This document shows, piece by piece, positions 50,954 through 58,924 of a stretch of 64,000 bases of DNA. The position numbers and the translations under genes were made by a program. The notes beneath the pieces were generated by a model. It worked only from the letters and a program-made list of their open reading frames with translations. It had not been told where the DNA came from and searched no databases. How positions within the stretch are numbered: the stretch's first letter is position 1; each line of letters begins with the position of its first letter. The DNA is from Streptomyces griseocarneus (GTDB lineage: Bacteria > Actinomycetota > Actinomycetes > Streptomycetales > Streptomycetaceae), in contig PENC01000012.1 of NCBI GenBank assembly GCA_003674045.1, forward strand, positions 62,001 through 126,000, read 5' to 3'.

Positions 50954-52570
50954 TCACTTCACGCTGATCGCGGTCCAGGTGGCCGCGACGGCCTTGTACT
51001 CGGCACTGTTCGCGCCGTAGAGGTCCGCGGTGGCCTTGAGAGTGCCGGTGCGGGCGGCCTTGTAGTTGGTGCTGGAGGTGAAGTACGTGGTCAGGGCCTT
51101 GTACCAGATCTTGGTGGCCTTGTCCCGGCCGATGCCCGCGAGCTTGGAGCCGTCGGCGGTCGGGCTGTCGTACGTCACGCCGTTGATCGTCTTCTTGCCG
51201 CTGCCCTCGGACAGCAGGTAGAAGAAGTGGTTGGCGGGGCCGGACGAGTAGTGGACGTCCAGGCGGCCGAGGCCGGAGGACCAGGAGTCCTTCGACCGGC
51301 CGTCCTTGCTCGGCTTGTCCATGTAGCGCAGCGGGGTGCCGTCGCCGTTGATGTTGATCGAGGCGCCGATCAGGTAGTCGCCCTTGTCCTTGCTGTTGTT
51401 GGCGTAGAACTCGGCGGCCGTGCCCAGGATGTCGGACGTCGCCTCGTTGAGACCGCCGGACTCACCGCTGTAGATCAGCCCGGCCGTGGCCGCGGTGACG
51501 CCGTGGGTCATCTCGTGGGCGGCCACGTCGAGCGAGGTCAGCGGGTGGCTGTTGCCCTCGCCGTCGCCGTACGTCATGCAGAAGCACTCGTCGTCCCAGA
51601 AGGCGTTGACGTAGTTGTCGCCGTAGTGGGTACGGGAGTAGGCGGCCTTGCCGTCGTTCCTGATGCCCGTGCGGCCGAGCACGTTCTTGTAGAAGTCCCA
51701 GGTGACGGCCGCGCCGTAGTGCGCGTCGACGCCCGCGGTCTGGCGGCCGCCGCCCCAGGTGTCGGTGGAGTTGGTGAAGATCGAACCGGTGCCGTCCGTG
51801 CCCTGGTTCAGGTCGTACGTCTTGTGGCCGCCGCGCGCGCCGTCGTTGAGCTGGTAGGACGAGCCGCTCTTCGTCGTGGTCAGCGGGACCGTGCCGCCGT
51901 AGGTGCTGGTGCCCGTGCCGGTCTCGATGGCCTCGCGCTGGAACAGCTTCTTGCCGGTGGCCGCGTCCGTGACGACGTGCAGCTTGCTCGGCGTGCCGTC
52001 CTTCTGGACGCCGGTGACCACGGTCTCGTACGCCAGCACCGGCTTGCCCTCGGCCGCCCAGACCACCTTGCGCGGGGCCTGGCTGTCGGTCTTGGCGTTC
52101 TTGGCGTCGGAGGAGGCGGCGAGCGCGCTCTTCTTCGCGGCGGAGGGCGCGAGGGACGGCGTCGTGGTTGGCACGGCTATGTCGGCGTCCGTCGCCTTGT
52201 CGACGCTGCGGGAGCCGCTCTTCGTCTCGTGCACGACGAGGTCGCCGCCGAGCACCGGCAGGCCGTCGTAGGTGCGCTCGTAGCGCGTGTGGACCGTGCC
52301 GTTCGCGTCCTTGATCACATCGCGGACGACCAGCTTCTCCTTGCCGCCGAGCCCGATCCTGGAGGCGGTGCCGTCCGCCGACGACTGCGCGTCCTTGATC
52401 GCGGCGGCCCGCTGCGGGGCGCTCAGCGCGAGCGCCTGGGCGCCGCTCTCCCGGTCCGGCTTGGCACTGGCGGAGCCGGACTGCACCCCGATGACGACCA
52501 TGGCCGCGGAGGCGACCAGGGCGGCGGTACGCAGGGTGTTCTTGCGGGAGGCGGAAGTGATGCTTCTCAA
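50954..52570 (-). CDS. Secreted M4 (thermolysin-like) neutral metalloprotease
   Basis: 538 aa. The TTG start at 52570 is supported by AGGAG six bases upstream. A signal peptide (about 1-36) is followed by an FTP propeptide of about 170 residues and the catalytic domain. Zinc ligands are in DVAAHEMTHGV (HExxH) and Glu in GGLNEATSDILG; the C-terminal helical domain ends the protein. It degrades extracellular protein after autoprocessing. Single-gene unit. Confidence 0.95.
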   Translation of the reverse strand: MRSITSASRKNTLRTAALVASAAMVVIGVQSGSASAKPDRESGAQALALSAPQRAAAIKDAQSSADGTASRIGLGGKEKLVVRDVIKDANGTVHTRYERTYDGLPVLGGDLVVHETKSGSRSVDKATDADIAVPTTTPSLAPSAAKKSALAASSDAKNAKTDSQAPRKVVWAAEGKPVLAYETVVTGVQKDGTPSKLHVVTDAATGKKLFQREAIETGTGTSTYGGTVPLTTTKSGSSYQLNDGARGGHKTYDLNQGTDGTGSIFTNSTDTWGGGRQTAGVDAHYGAAVTWDFYKNVLGRTGIRNDGKAAYSRTHYGDNYVNAFWDDECFCMTYGDGEGNSHPLTSLDVAAHEMTHGVTAATAGLIYSGESGGLNEATSDILGTAAEFYANNSKDKGDYLIGASININGDGTPLRYMDKPSKDGRSKDSWSSGLGRLDVHYSSGPANHFFYLLSEGSGKKTINGVTYDSPTADGSKLAGIGRDKATKIWYKALTTYFTSSTNYKAARTGTLKATADLYGANSAEYKAVAATWTAISVK

Positions 52571-52898
52571 CTCGTTCTCCTATGAGGGGGGTTAGGGCAG
52601 CCCGGCGTTGCGCCGCCCTTCGGTACAGGAGTGGTGCAAGAGCGAATTGAGTTGAGGGTGCCATTGATTGCCCGTCATTGACAGGGGCGCAACAAGGATT
52701 TGATCTCCCGTTCTCCGAATGACGGTTGTTTGGTTCCGCTATGCGGTGAATGTGTGCGGCATTGAGCCTGTTCAGAGGCGGGGGATTGTGACGAGGGCTC
52801 GGGTGCGTGGCGGATGCACTCGTCAATCGAGGGTGTTCTTCCGTGCACCGACAGTGAATACGGCGGCAAAAGGGGAAACGCGCCAGGGCATAAGAAAA
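52571..52898. other. Intergenic region upstream of the M4 protease gene
   Basis: No supportable gene. The stretch is relatively AT-rich (for example around 52650-52750) and should hold the protease promoter on the minus strand. CAATGACGGGCAATCAATGG on that strand contains two CAATnA half sites that could bind a regulator; nothing firmer is visible. Confidence 0.55.
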
Positions 52899-52918
52899 CC
52901 CCACTCGGGGGAGTGGGG
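52899..52918 (-). terminator. Terminator of the zinc-ribbon genes
   Basis: CCCCACTC-GGGG-GAGTGGGG; on the minus strand the stem is followed by TTTTC. It lies about 40 bases after the 33-aa gene. Confidence 0.85.
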
Positions 52919-52959
52919 TGGGGGCCTGGGGTGAAGCCCCGAAGCGGACGGAAGTCTGA

Positions 52960-53061
52960 TCAGCCCGTACTCGTGTACCCGCAGTTCCAGCACTTGTACA
53001 CGCCATTGCCCATCTGCTGCATCATGTTCTGGCAGTTGGGGCAGGCCAACGCCAGCGGCAT
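52960..53061 (-). CDS. 33-aa zinc-ribbon peptide
   Basis: MPLALACPNCQNMMQQMGNG followed by VYKCWNCGYTSTG: two CxxC pairs 14 residues apart, a complete zinc ribbon with almost nothing else. Its ATG shares the A of the upstream stop codon (TGATG), so it is translated by reinitiation after the 66-aa zinc-ribbon gene. A terminator follows. Function unknown; similar tiny ribbons act in transcription or ribosome binding. Confidence 0.7.
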   Translation of the reverse strand: MPLALACPNCQNMMQQMGNGVYKCWNCGYTSTG

Positions 53062-53261
53062 CAGGGGCCGGCGATCCCCGGCTCCGTGCTGCAACGGGGG
53101 CAGAAGCCGCGGACGACCACCGGTGAGGTGGCATCGCCCGGGCTCTCCGCCGCGACGACGACCCTCAGCAGCCGTCGGCAGAGCGGGCAGCGCTCGTATG
53201 CCTGCCCCCGGTCGCCGATCGCAGCGGCGAGGATGCGTTCGAGCGAAGCGCCGTCGTCCAT
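53061..53261 (-). CDS. 66-aa zinc-ribbon protein
   Basis: From ATG 53261 (MDDGASLERILAAAIGDRG). CPLC (about 25-28) and CPRC (about 54-57) form a probable zinc ribbon with a longer insert than its neighbour. Upstream in-frame ATGs exist, but the sequence before MDDG is not protein-like. It is coupled to the 33-aa ribbon gene by a TGATG overlap. I do not recognise a named family. Confidence 0.65.
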   Translation of the reverse strand: MDDGASLERILAAAIGDRGQAYERCPLCRRLLRVVVAAESPGDATSPVVVRGFCPRCSTEPGIAGP

Positions 53262-53454
53262 GGTGCGTGTGTCCTGTCTCCACGGGATCCCCTCCTCGGG
53301 TAACTGTCTACCCGCCCCGTTCATGCCCAACTCTGCCGCTGAGGTGCGGGTTACGTCCTCACGGGGGGCTGAACCTGTGTGCCGATGCGGAGGAGCGGCG
53401 CTACTGTTCGCGAGGTCCGCCGTCGCGTACCACCGCCCTTCGCGGATGCGCCCC

Positions 53455-54024
53455 TCACCGGCGCGGCGGCCGCGCGCGGACATGCATGCGTTCGCCCTGG
53501 GGCCCGAACAGGCTGAGGATCTCCACCGGGGCGTCGCCCGTGCTGCCGAACCAGTGCGGCACGCGCGTGTCGAACTCCGCCACCTCGCCCTCCTTCAGGA
53601 TCACGTCGTGTTCGGCGAGGACCAGGCGGAGGCGGCCGCTCAGGACGTACAGCCACTCGTAGCCCTCGTGCGTACGCGGCTCCGGGGTGCTGCGGGCGGG
53701 GCCGATGACCATCTTGAACGCCTGGAGGCCGCCGGGCTGCTGGGTGAGCGGGACGATCGTGGAGTCGTCGCCGTGCCTGACCGGTTTCAGCCGTACGCGC
53801 GGGTCGCCCACCGGGGGCGCGCCGACCAGCTCGTCCAGGGGCACCTGGTGGGCGTGTGCGATCGGCAGCAGCAGCTCCAGGCTCGGCTTGCGCTGCCCGG
53901 ACTCCAGCCGGGACAGCGTGCTGACCGAGATCCCGGTGGCCTTCGACAGCGCCGCCAGCGTGCACTTCCGGCGCTGCCGGATGCTCTTGAGCCGTGGGCC
54001 GACCGCGGCCAGGACGTCCTCCAT
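53455..54024 (-). CDS. XRE-cupin transcriptional regulator
   Basis: 189 aa from ATG 54024. The helix-turn-helix (LKSIRQRRKCTLAALSKATG, SVSTLSRLESG) is joined to a cupin_2 domain with metal-binding His/Glu pattern (HEGYEWLYVLSGRLRLVLAEH, TRVPHWFG). Such proteins sense small ligands and often repress a neighbour. The divergent methyltransferase gene is the natural target. A palindrome at 54032-54046 overlaps its leader. The message may have little leader, as AAAGGG touches the ATG. Confidence 0.92.
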   Translation of the reverse strand: MEDVLAAVGPRLKSIRQRRKCTLAALSKATGISVSTLSRLESGQRKPSLELLLPIAHAHQVPLDELVGAPPVGDPRVRLKPVRHGDDSTIVPLTQQPGGLQAFKMVIGPARSTPEPRTHEGYEWLYVLSGRLRLVLAEHDVILKEGEVAEFDTRVPHWFGSTGDAPVEILSLFGPQGERMHVRARPPRR

Positions 54025-54031
54025 CCCTTTA

Positions 54032-54046
54032 TTGCAGAAACAGCAA
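54032..54046. promoter_or_regulatory. Candidate operator for the XRE-cupin regulator
   Basis: TTGCAGAAACAGCAA is an imperfect palindrome (TTGC and GCAA arms) in the divergent promoter region, 8 bases before the regulator start. It is AT-rich relative to its surroundings. Confidence 0.4.
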
Positions 54047-54146
54047 CAAGGTTTGTCAAACGGTCCGGCCCGGGCGGACTCTCGGCACCAGGAGGTGTTC
54101 ACCATGCCGAATGCGAATGCCGAATGCCGAAGAAGGAGCGTGCGCG

Positions 54147-55031
54147 ATGAGCGGTAACGGGAACGGCCACGGCCACGGCCATGGCCACGAGCGCGGTGAC
54201 GACTTCGACTGGGCCGCCATGGCCGACCTGCTGGAGCTGGAGGGCGAGACGCACAGCCCGTACGTCCGTCAGGCGCTCGACGAGCTGAAGGACCTCCGGC
54301 CGGGGCGCGTCCTCGACATCGGCAGCGGGCCCGGCGTCGCCGCCTGCCGCCTCGCGGAGACCTTCCCGGAGGCGGAGGTCACAGCGGTCGACGGCTCCCC
54401 CGAGCTGCTCGCCCGGGCGGAGGTGCGGGCCGCGCGGCTCGGCGTACGGCTGCGGACGCGGGCGGTGGAATTCCCGGACGGGCTCGCGGGTCTCGAACCC
54501 GCCGACCTGATCTGGTCGGCGCAGGTCGTGCACCACGTCGGCGACCAGCAGGCCGCGCTCGGCGGCCTGGCACGGCTGCTGAACCCCGGCGGTGTCCTGG
54601 CCATCGTGGAAGGCGGCCTTCCGGCCCGCTTCCTCCCGCGTGACCTCGGTTTCGGCCGCCCCGGCCTTCAGGAGCGCCTGGACGCGGCGACGGCGGTCCG
54701 CTTCGACCGTATGCGCACCGAACTCCCCGGCTCGGTGGCGGTGGTCGAGGACTGGCCGGAGATGCTGCGTTCGGCGGGGCTTTCGGAGGTCCGGAGCCGT
54801 ACGTTTCTCGTGGAGCACCGCGCGCCGCTGGCCGAGGGGCCGCGGCGCAGCGTGCGGGCTGTGCTGGAGCGGCAGCGGCATGTTCTGGGGGAGCCGGAGG
54901 GGTTGTCGGCGGGGGACATCGGCGTGCTGGACCGGTTGCTCGATCCGGGCGATCCGGTGGGGGTCGACCGGCGTGCGGATCTGTTTTTGCTGACGGCCAA
55001 GACGGTGCACTTTGGAGTGCGGCGGGGGTAG
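54147..55031 (+). CDS. Class I SAM-dependent methyltransferase
   Basis: 294 aa from ATG 54147 with AAGGAG eight bases upstream. The N-terminus carries a GNGHGHGHGHGHE run, then the SAM motif VLDIGSGPGVAACRLAETFP, VTAVDGSPELL and the motif-IV-like ADLIWSAQVVHHV, LARLLNPGGVLAIVEGG. The substrate is unknown. The His-Gly run could bind metal, or be a simple repeat; it starts two residues after the start codon. It is probably controlled by the divergent XRE-cupin protein. Confidence 0.88.
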   Translation: MSGNGNGHGHGHGHERGDDFDWAAMADLLELEGETHSPYVRQALDELKDLRPGRVLDIGSGPGVAACRLAETFPEAEVTAVDGSPELLARAEVRAARLGVRLRTRAVEFPDGLAGLEPADLIWSAQVVHHVGDQQAALGGLARLLNPGGVLAIVEGGLPARFLPRDLGFGRPGLQERLDAATAVRFDRMRTELPGSVAVVEDWPEMLRSAGLSEVRSRTFLVEHRAPLAEGPRRSVRAVLERQRHVLGEPEGLSAGDIGVLDRLLDPGDPVGVDRRADLFLLTAKTVHFGVRRG

Positions 55032-55034
55032 GCG

Positions 55035-55130
55035 CCTATGGGGGTGCCTCTTGCGGTTCGTGTGCGACTGCGGGTTCGTTGTGGCTTGTCGCGCAGTTCC
55101 CCGCGCCCCTTACGGGGCGCCGTCCTGGGG
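55035..55130. repeat. Interspersed repeat, type A
   Basis: GCGCCTATGGGGGTGCCTCT, then GTTGTGGCTTGTCGCGCAG and TTCCCCGCGCCCCTTACGGGG. It separates the convergent methyltransferase and L25 genes. Confidence 0.8.
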
Positions 55131-55144
55131 CGCGGGGAAACGCG

Positions 55145-55720
55145 TTACGCCTCCGTCTCTTCATCCTCCGACGGCGTTTCCGCCTGTGCCGCCACCACCT
55201 GGAGGACTGCCGCGTCGGCGTCGATCGCCAGCGTCACGCCGGGCGGCAGCGTGATGTCCTCGGCGTGGACGGTGTGGCCCGCGTCGAGGTTCGCCACGGA
55301 GACGGTGACCGCCTCGGGGATGTGGGTGGCCTCGGCCTCGACGGGCAGGGTGTTGAGGAGGTGCTCCAGGATGTTGCCGCCCGGAGCGAGGTCGCCCTCG
55401 GTGTGGATCGGGAGTTCGACGGTGACCTTCTCGCCCTTCTTCACCGCGAGGAAGTCCACGTGGACGAGGAAGCGGCGGATGGGCTCGCGCTGCACCGCCT
55501 TGGGGATGACCAGTTCGGTCCGGCCGCCGATGTCCAGACTGATCAGGGTGTTCGGGGTTTTCAGGGCCATCATCAGCGCGTGGCCGTCGACCGCCACGTG
55601 TTTCGGTTCGGCGCCGTGCCCGTAGACGACGGCCGGGACCTTGTTCTCCCGGCGTATCCGCCGTGCGGCGCCCTTGCCGAAGTCGTTCCGCACCTCGGCG
55701 GCGAGTTTCACCTCAGCCAT
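55145..55720 (-). CDS. ctc: Ribosomal protein L25 / Ctc-type general stress protein
   Basis: 191 aa from ATG 55720 with GAGGAG eight bases upstream. The N-terminal L25 domain (MAEVKLAAEVRNDFGKGAAR, KVPAVVYGHG) binds 5S rRNA; the C-terminal TL5-like beta domain includes VELPIHTEGDLAPGGNILEH. The length fits the two-domain Ctc form. In Streptomyces the main ctc gene usually neighbours prs and pth; neither is here, so this may be a relocated copy or a paralogue. Confidence 0.9.
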   Translation of the reverse strand: MAEVKLAAEVRNDFGKGAARRIRRENKVPAVVYGHGAEPKHVAVDGHALMMALKTPNTLISLDIGGRTELVIPKAVQREPIRRFLVHVDFLAVKKGEKVTVELPIHTEGDLAPGGNILEHLLNTLPVEAEATHIPEAVTVSVANLDAGHTVHAEDITLPPGVTLAIDADAAVLQVVAAQAETPSEDEETEA

Positions 55721-55915
55721 GGTTCGCACTCCTCGTATCAACTCGTAGGATCTGCTGGCCGACCGTTCGCCCGGCGCACGGCGGAACTCCACGGACTGCT
55801 ACGAAGAGCGCACGTCGATGACGGATGCGCCGCACCCCGCGTCAGCGGTACGGCTTCCCTCGCCGGGCAACCCGATCAGCGTAACCCGCTGATGCCGCGC
55901 GGGGGACGCGTCCCG

Positions 55916-56080
55916 TTACTTCGGGCCGCGCCGGGGCGGTGGTGGCGGCGTGTTCTGATGTCTGCGCAGCTCCGCGGTGAGCGCTTCCACGTGGTCGAAC
56001 TCGCCGAGACGGAGAGCGGTGAGGCGGGCGAGCGTGAGCCGCGCGCAGACGCGGCACCAGGCATGCGTTCTCACGTTCAT
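55916..56080 (-). CDS. 54-aa protein with CxxC, last gene of a tiny-gene operon
   Basis: Starts MNVRTHAWCRVCARLTLARL, with the pair CRVC near the N-terminus, then LGEFDHVEALTAELRRH and a Pro run ending RRGPK. Its ATG overlaps the stop of the 63-aa gene (ATGA), a strong sign of coupled translation. High third-position GC and a sensible helical pattern support coding. I do not recognise a family. Confidence 0.6.
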   Translation of the reverse strand: MNVRTHAWCRVCARLTLARLTALRLGEFDHVEALTAELRRHQNTPPPPPRRGPK

Positions 56081-56268
56081 GGGCCCACCCGGTGCGTGGC
56101 GAGGAAGTGCCGCAGAATCCGCTCGGAGCAGGCGGCTTCGGCAGCCCTGTCACGCCGTTCCCGGGCCCGGTCCCGGGCCCCGTCCAGCAGTCGGCAGGTA
56201 CGACAGCTCCGCGCGTCCCCCTTGACGATGACGCCGGGCCCGGCGGAGGTGTGAGCGGGCGGGATCAC
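56077..56268 (-). CDS. 63-aa protein with CRTC motif, middle gene of a tiny-gene operon
   Basis: GTG start behind GGGAG, overlapping the upstream stop (GTGA). Sequence features are VIPPAHTSAGPGVIVKGDAR, the pair SCRTCRLLDG and a charged helix ARDRARERRDRAAEAACSER. The Cys pair resembles that in the next gene. No family is recognised. Small, Arg-rich, probably a DNA- or protein-binding accessory of the adjacent XRE-DUF397 unit, but that is inference. Confidence 0.6.
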   Translation of the reverse strand: MIPPAHTSAGPGVIVKGDARSCRTCRLLDGARDRARERRDRAAEAACSERILRHFLATHRVGP

Positions 56269-56372
56269 GTGCGGCTCCCGGCGGCGGTGCTGCGCTTGTT
56301 GACCTCGCGGAGTTTGTCGCGGAGGGACGCGTCGCGCTCCTCGGGGCCGGGCTGCTGTGGCGTGTCGGTCAT
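56265..56372 (-). CDS. 35-aa peptide, first gene of a tiny-gene operon
   Basis: ATG 56372 with GGAAGGGA just before it. MTDTPQQPGPEERDASLRDK then LREVNKRSTAAGSRT: an acidic-basic amphipathic helix. The stop overlaps the 63-aa gene start. It is divergent from the DUF5753 regulator, 115 bases away, so the shared region probably holds both promoters. Too short to be sure by itself; the overlapping architecture is the main evidence. Confidence 0.55.
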   Translation of the reverse strand: MTDTPQQPGPEERDASLRDKLREVNKRSTAAGSRT

Positions 56373-56487
56373 GGGTTCCCTTCCGGGGACATTGCTTACG
56401 GAGTGCGTCCACAGCGTTGCCGTACGGGACTAGCCTCGGAAGGGGTGGCCCGGCTACAACGGGCCTGCACGGCAGGGGAGTTAGAGC

Positions 56488-57324
56488 ATGGCCAATGGTC
56501 GAGGCGCACTGGGGCAGTCCAAGGTCGGCTGGGAGTTCTTCGGTGCCGAGCTGAAGCGGCGCAGGGAGGCAGCCGGGTTCACGCAGGAACGGCTCGGAGC
56601 ACGGGTCTTCTGCTCGGGCTCGTACATCGGCCAGTTCGAGCAGGGCATCCGGAAACCGCAGCTGGAGATCGCACAGCGGATCGATGCGGCGCTGGGAACG
56701 GACGGGTTCTTCGAGCGGATGTGCAAGGAGCTGATCGACAGCTCGCCATATCAGCACTACTTCGCGGAGGCCGCGTATCTGGAGGGGCTCGCGGAGACAA
56801 TTTGCGAGTACGCGCCGGTGTTCGTGCCCGGCCTGCTTCAGACTGCGGCGTACGCACGGGCCGTCGTCCTGGCGAGTGCTCCTGAACTGTCGGATGACGA
56901 CGTCGAGACCCGGGTAAAGGATCGACTGGCGCGGCAGCGCATCCTTGAGGACCCAACAAAGCCGTTGCTGTGGGTGGTTCTCCATGAAAACGTCATCAGG
57001 TGCAGGGTCGGCGGCCCGGCCTGCATGAGTGAGCAGCTACTGCATGTGGCCGCCCTTGCGCGCAGGCGCAGGATCACTTTGCAGGTGCTGCCGTACGACG
57101 CCGGTGCCCCACCGCTGGCCGGCATGGCGACGTTGATGACCTTCGAGGACGCCCCGCCAGTGGCGTACAGCGAGGGCGCCCACTCGGGAACCCTGGTGGA
57201 CGACCCGGCCCGCGTGGCAAAGATCGAGCGTGCCTATGATCTCGTCCGAGCTGCCGCGTTGTCTCCGGACGCGTCTCTGGCACTCGTCCAATCAGTGGCG
57301 GAGGAATACTCACATGAACACTGA
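56488..57324 (+). CDS. XRE-family regulator with DUF5753 (second Scr1/WhiJ-like)
   Basis: 278 aa. The helix-turn-helix (LKRRREAAGFTQERLGARVF, SGSYIGQFEQGIRKP) is followed by DUF5753 with FVPGLLQTAAYARAVV and the C-terminal VAKIERAYDLVRAAAL. Its end overlaps a DUF397 gene by 11 bp, the usual coupled pair. It differs from the copy at 2.9 kb in having a different left neighbour: three tiny overlapping genes instead of a HATPase. It likely controls its divergent promoter. Confidence 0.93.
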   Translation: MANGRGALGQSKVGWEFFGAELKRRREAAGFTQERLGARVFCSGSYIGQFEQGIRKPQLEIAQRIDAALGTDGFFERMCKELIDSSPYQHYFAEAAYLEGLAETICEYAPVFVPGLLQTAAYARAVVLASAPELSDDDVETRVKDRLARQRILEDPTKPLLWVVLHENVIRCRVGGPACMSEQLLHVAALARRRRITLQVLPYDAGAPPLAGMATLMTFEDAPPVAYSEGAHSGTLVDDPARVAKIERAYDLVRAAALSPDASLALVQSVAEEYSHEH

Positions 57325-57496
57325 GCACATATGGCACAAGAGCTCTTACAGTGATGGCCCGGGCGGCAGTTGTGTGGAAATGGACGCCCACATGCCCAGC
57401 GCCATCCCCATACGCGACTCCAAGAACTCCACCGGCCCCGCCTTGCGCATCCCGGCCGTCACATGGTGTGCCTTCGTCACCGCTCTCACCGCGTGA
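57314..57496 (+). CDS. DUF397 protein
   Basis: 60 aa from ATG 57314. The family pattern is intact: WHKSSYSDGPGGSCVEM, then IRDSKNSTGPALRIP and a C-terminal WCAFVTALTA. DUF397 proteins (BldB-related) are small partners of DUF5753 regulators. This normal copy shows what the interrupted DUF397 gene at 2.4-2.9 kb should look like. Translationally coupled to the regulator gene. Confidence 0.92.
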   Translation: MNTEHIWHKSSYSDGPGGSCVEMDAHMPSAIPIRDSKNSTGPALRIPAVTWCAFVTALTA

Positions 57497-57523
57497 GGGG
57501 TTATGAAGGCACACCGCCCGGTT

Positions 57524-58594
57524 TCAGTCCTCCGTGTCGATCAGCTCGCACGCCCGGCCCACGGCGGCCAGGGCCTGGCCGGCCCGGTCGGGAGCGGCGG
57601 CGATGACGTCCAGTGCGGTGTCGGCGAGTTTGATGACGTGTTCGTTGCCGTGCGCGGCAGCCCGTTCGAAGGCTTCCTCCGTGGTGGGCGGCGGGGCCGA
57701 CCAGGAAACGAGCGGGGCGGCCGGGGTGTACGCGGCCGTGACCACCGCGGCGGCCTGCCAGGCTGCCGTGTAGCTGGGGACCCACAGGTCGCGGGGGAGC
57801 GCCGGGAGGGTGCGCAGGACGGCGTTGGGCGCGGTGGCCGCGTGGACGAGCATGATCGCGTTGCCGTGCGCGTGGTCCGCGTAGCGGAAGGTGGCCTCCG
57901 CGACCAGCTCCGTCAGCAGCTCGCGGGCCTCGTCGGGACCGGTCGGCGCCCGCAGAGCACTCGACGCGGCGGGCCAGGCCGGTGTGGTGGGGAGCTGGGC
58001 GACACGGTCGAGGATTCCGCCCTGCTGGTCGGGCACGGCCGGTACGGCGGCCAGGGCCTCGGCGGCGCGGGCGGTGCCGGAGGGCACGACGGCCGGGGTC
58101 AGGGGCAGATGGCGCGCCGCCCAGTAGCCGAGGGCGTGTCCCAGCTCCTCGCGGCGCGCCGGGTTGCCCTCGTCCGCGAGGAGGGCCCGTACGGCGTGGC
58201 CCACGCGGATCGCCGGGTGCGCGGCACCCGCCAGGATCCCGGGCAGCAGCCGCGGCCACCACACCGCCAGCACGTCCCGCCAGGGCCGCTCGCCCACCTG
58301 GCCGGTGAAGTAGGCGATCCAGTCGCCGAGACGGCGCGGATCCCCTAACGCGTCGCGCCAATTCTCCTCGCCCAGCCGGATTCCGGTGCCGGACGGAATG
58401 TCTTCGAGTTTGTGCCGGTAACCGTCGATCCAGCCGTGGACCACGGGCGCGTGCCCGTGGTGCACGAGTGCCTCCACGGCCATCGGCGCGTGATTGGAAA
58501 GCCAGCCCAGCCGCTCGGGCCCGCTGCGGTGCAGCCGGTCCAGTGCCTCGTCGAGTGTGGAATCCGCCGACGCGGCGGTCGTTGTATCGCTCAT
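57524..58594 (-). CDS. Questin oxidase-like protein (DUF4243)
   Basis: 356 aa from ATG 58594 (MSDTTTAASADST). The helical sequence with LSNHAPMAVEALVHHGHAPV, WRDALGDPRRLGDWIAYF and HGNAIMLVHAATAPNAVL fits the questin oxidase family, which in fungi does Baeyer-Villiger-type ring opening without a known cofactor. The conserved His residues of the first motif are present. The bacterial role is unknown. It converges on the DUF397 gene. Confidence 0.82.
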   Translation of the reverse strand: MSDTTTAASADSTLDEALDRLHRSGPERLGWLSNHAPMAVEALVHHGHAPVVHGWIDGYRHKLEDIPSGTGIRLGEENWRDALGDPRRLGDWIAYFTGQVGERPWRDVLAVWWPRLLPGILAGAAHPAIRVGHAVRALLADEGNPARREELGHALGYWAARHLPLTPAVVPSGTARAAEALAAVPAVPDQQGGILDRVAQLPTTPAWPAASSALRAPTGPDEARELLTELVAEATFRYADHAHGNAIMLVHAATAPNAVLRTLPALPRDLWVPSYTAAWQAAAVVTAAYTPAAPLVSWSAPPPTTEEAFERAAAHGNEHVIKLADTALDVIAAAPDRAGQALAAVGRACELIDTED

Positions 58595-58924
58595 GCACGC
58601 CACGCTAGGCGGGAGTGGCTGTTCCGGTAACCGTCCATGGACTTACGTCCGGAGGACGGGGCCGGGGCGGGAGTGGGGACTGGGCACCTGGGTGTACTGC
58701 CGTCGGACGTACATAGATGCATGCATGTATCCGGTAACAGTGACTCTCCCCGCATGGAGAATGCCTAAATCGGGCTATAGGACATCAACTCCCTCCTTTG
58801 CGTCTCTAAAGCGGACGCAAAGCGGAATGTATTATTCCCCTTGCCACTCACCGTATCGGCCTGTATAAATTTTTTATGCCGAGCGCCGCGAATTGCGCTC
58901 GCTTTACCCTTTCGGAGATGTTGA
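58595..58924. other. AT-rich intergenic region upstream of the lectin gene
   Basis: No gene was found. The stretch from 58730 to 58880 is unusually AT-rich for this genome (for example TGTATAAATTTTTTATG near 58861). It contains CTTTGCGTC-N9-GACGCAAAG at 58796-58822 and an imperfect palindrome TACATAGATGCATGCATGTA at 58710-58729. It likely holds a regulated promoter for the lectin gene. Confidence 0.6.
58796..58822. promoter_or_regulatory. Perfect inverted repeat before the lectin gene
   Basis: CTTTGCGTC and GACGCAAAG, nine bases each, face each other across nine bases, about 105 bases upstream of the lectin start. The half-site spacing of about 18 bases (two helical turns less a little) suits a dimeric regulator. 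Confidence 0.5.

Noticed and set aside
55842..56153. 103-codon and 62-codon minus-strand frames near the tiny-gene operon.
   Set aside because: They overlap the 54-aa gene in other frames and are Arg/Ala/Pro-rich without motifs; the overlapping start-stop arrangement supports the listed frames instead.
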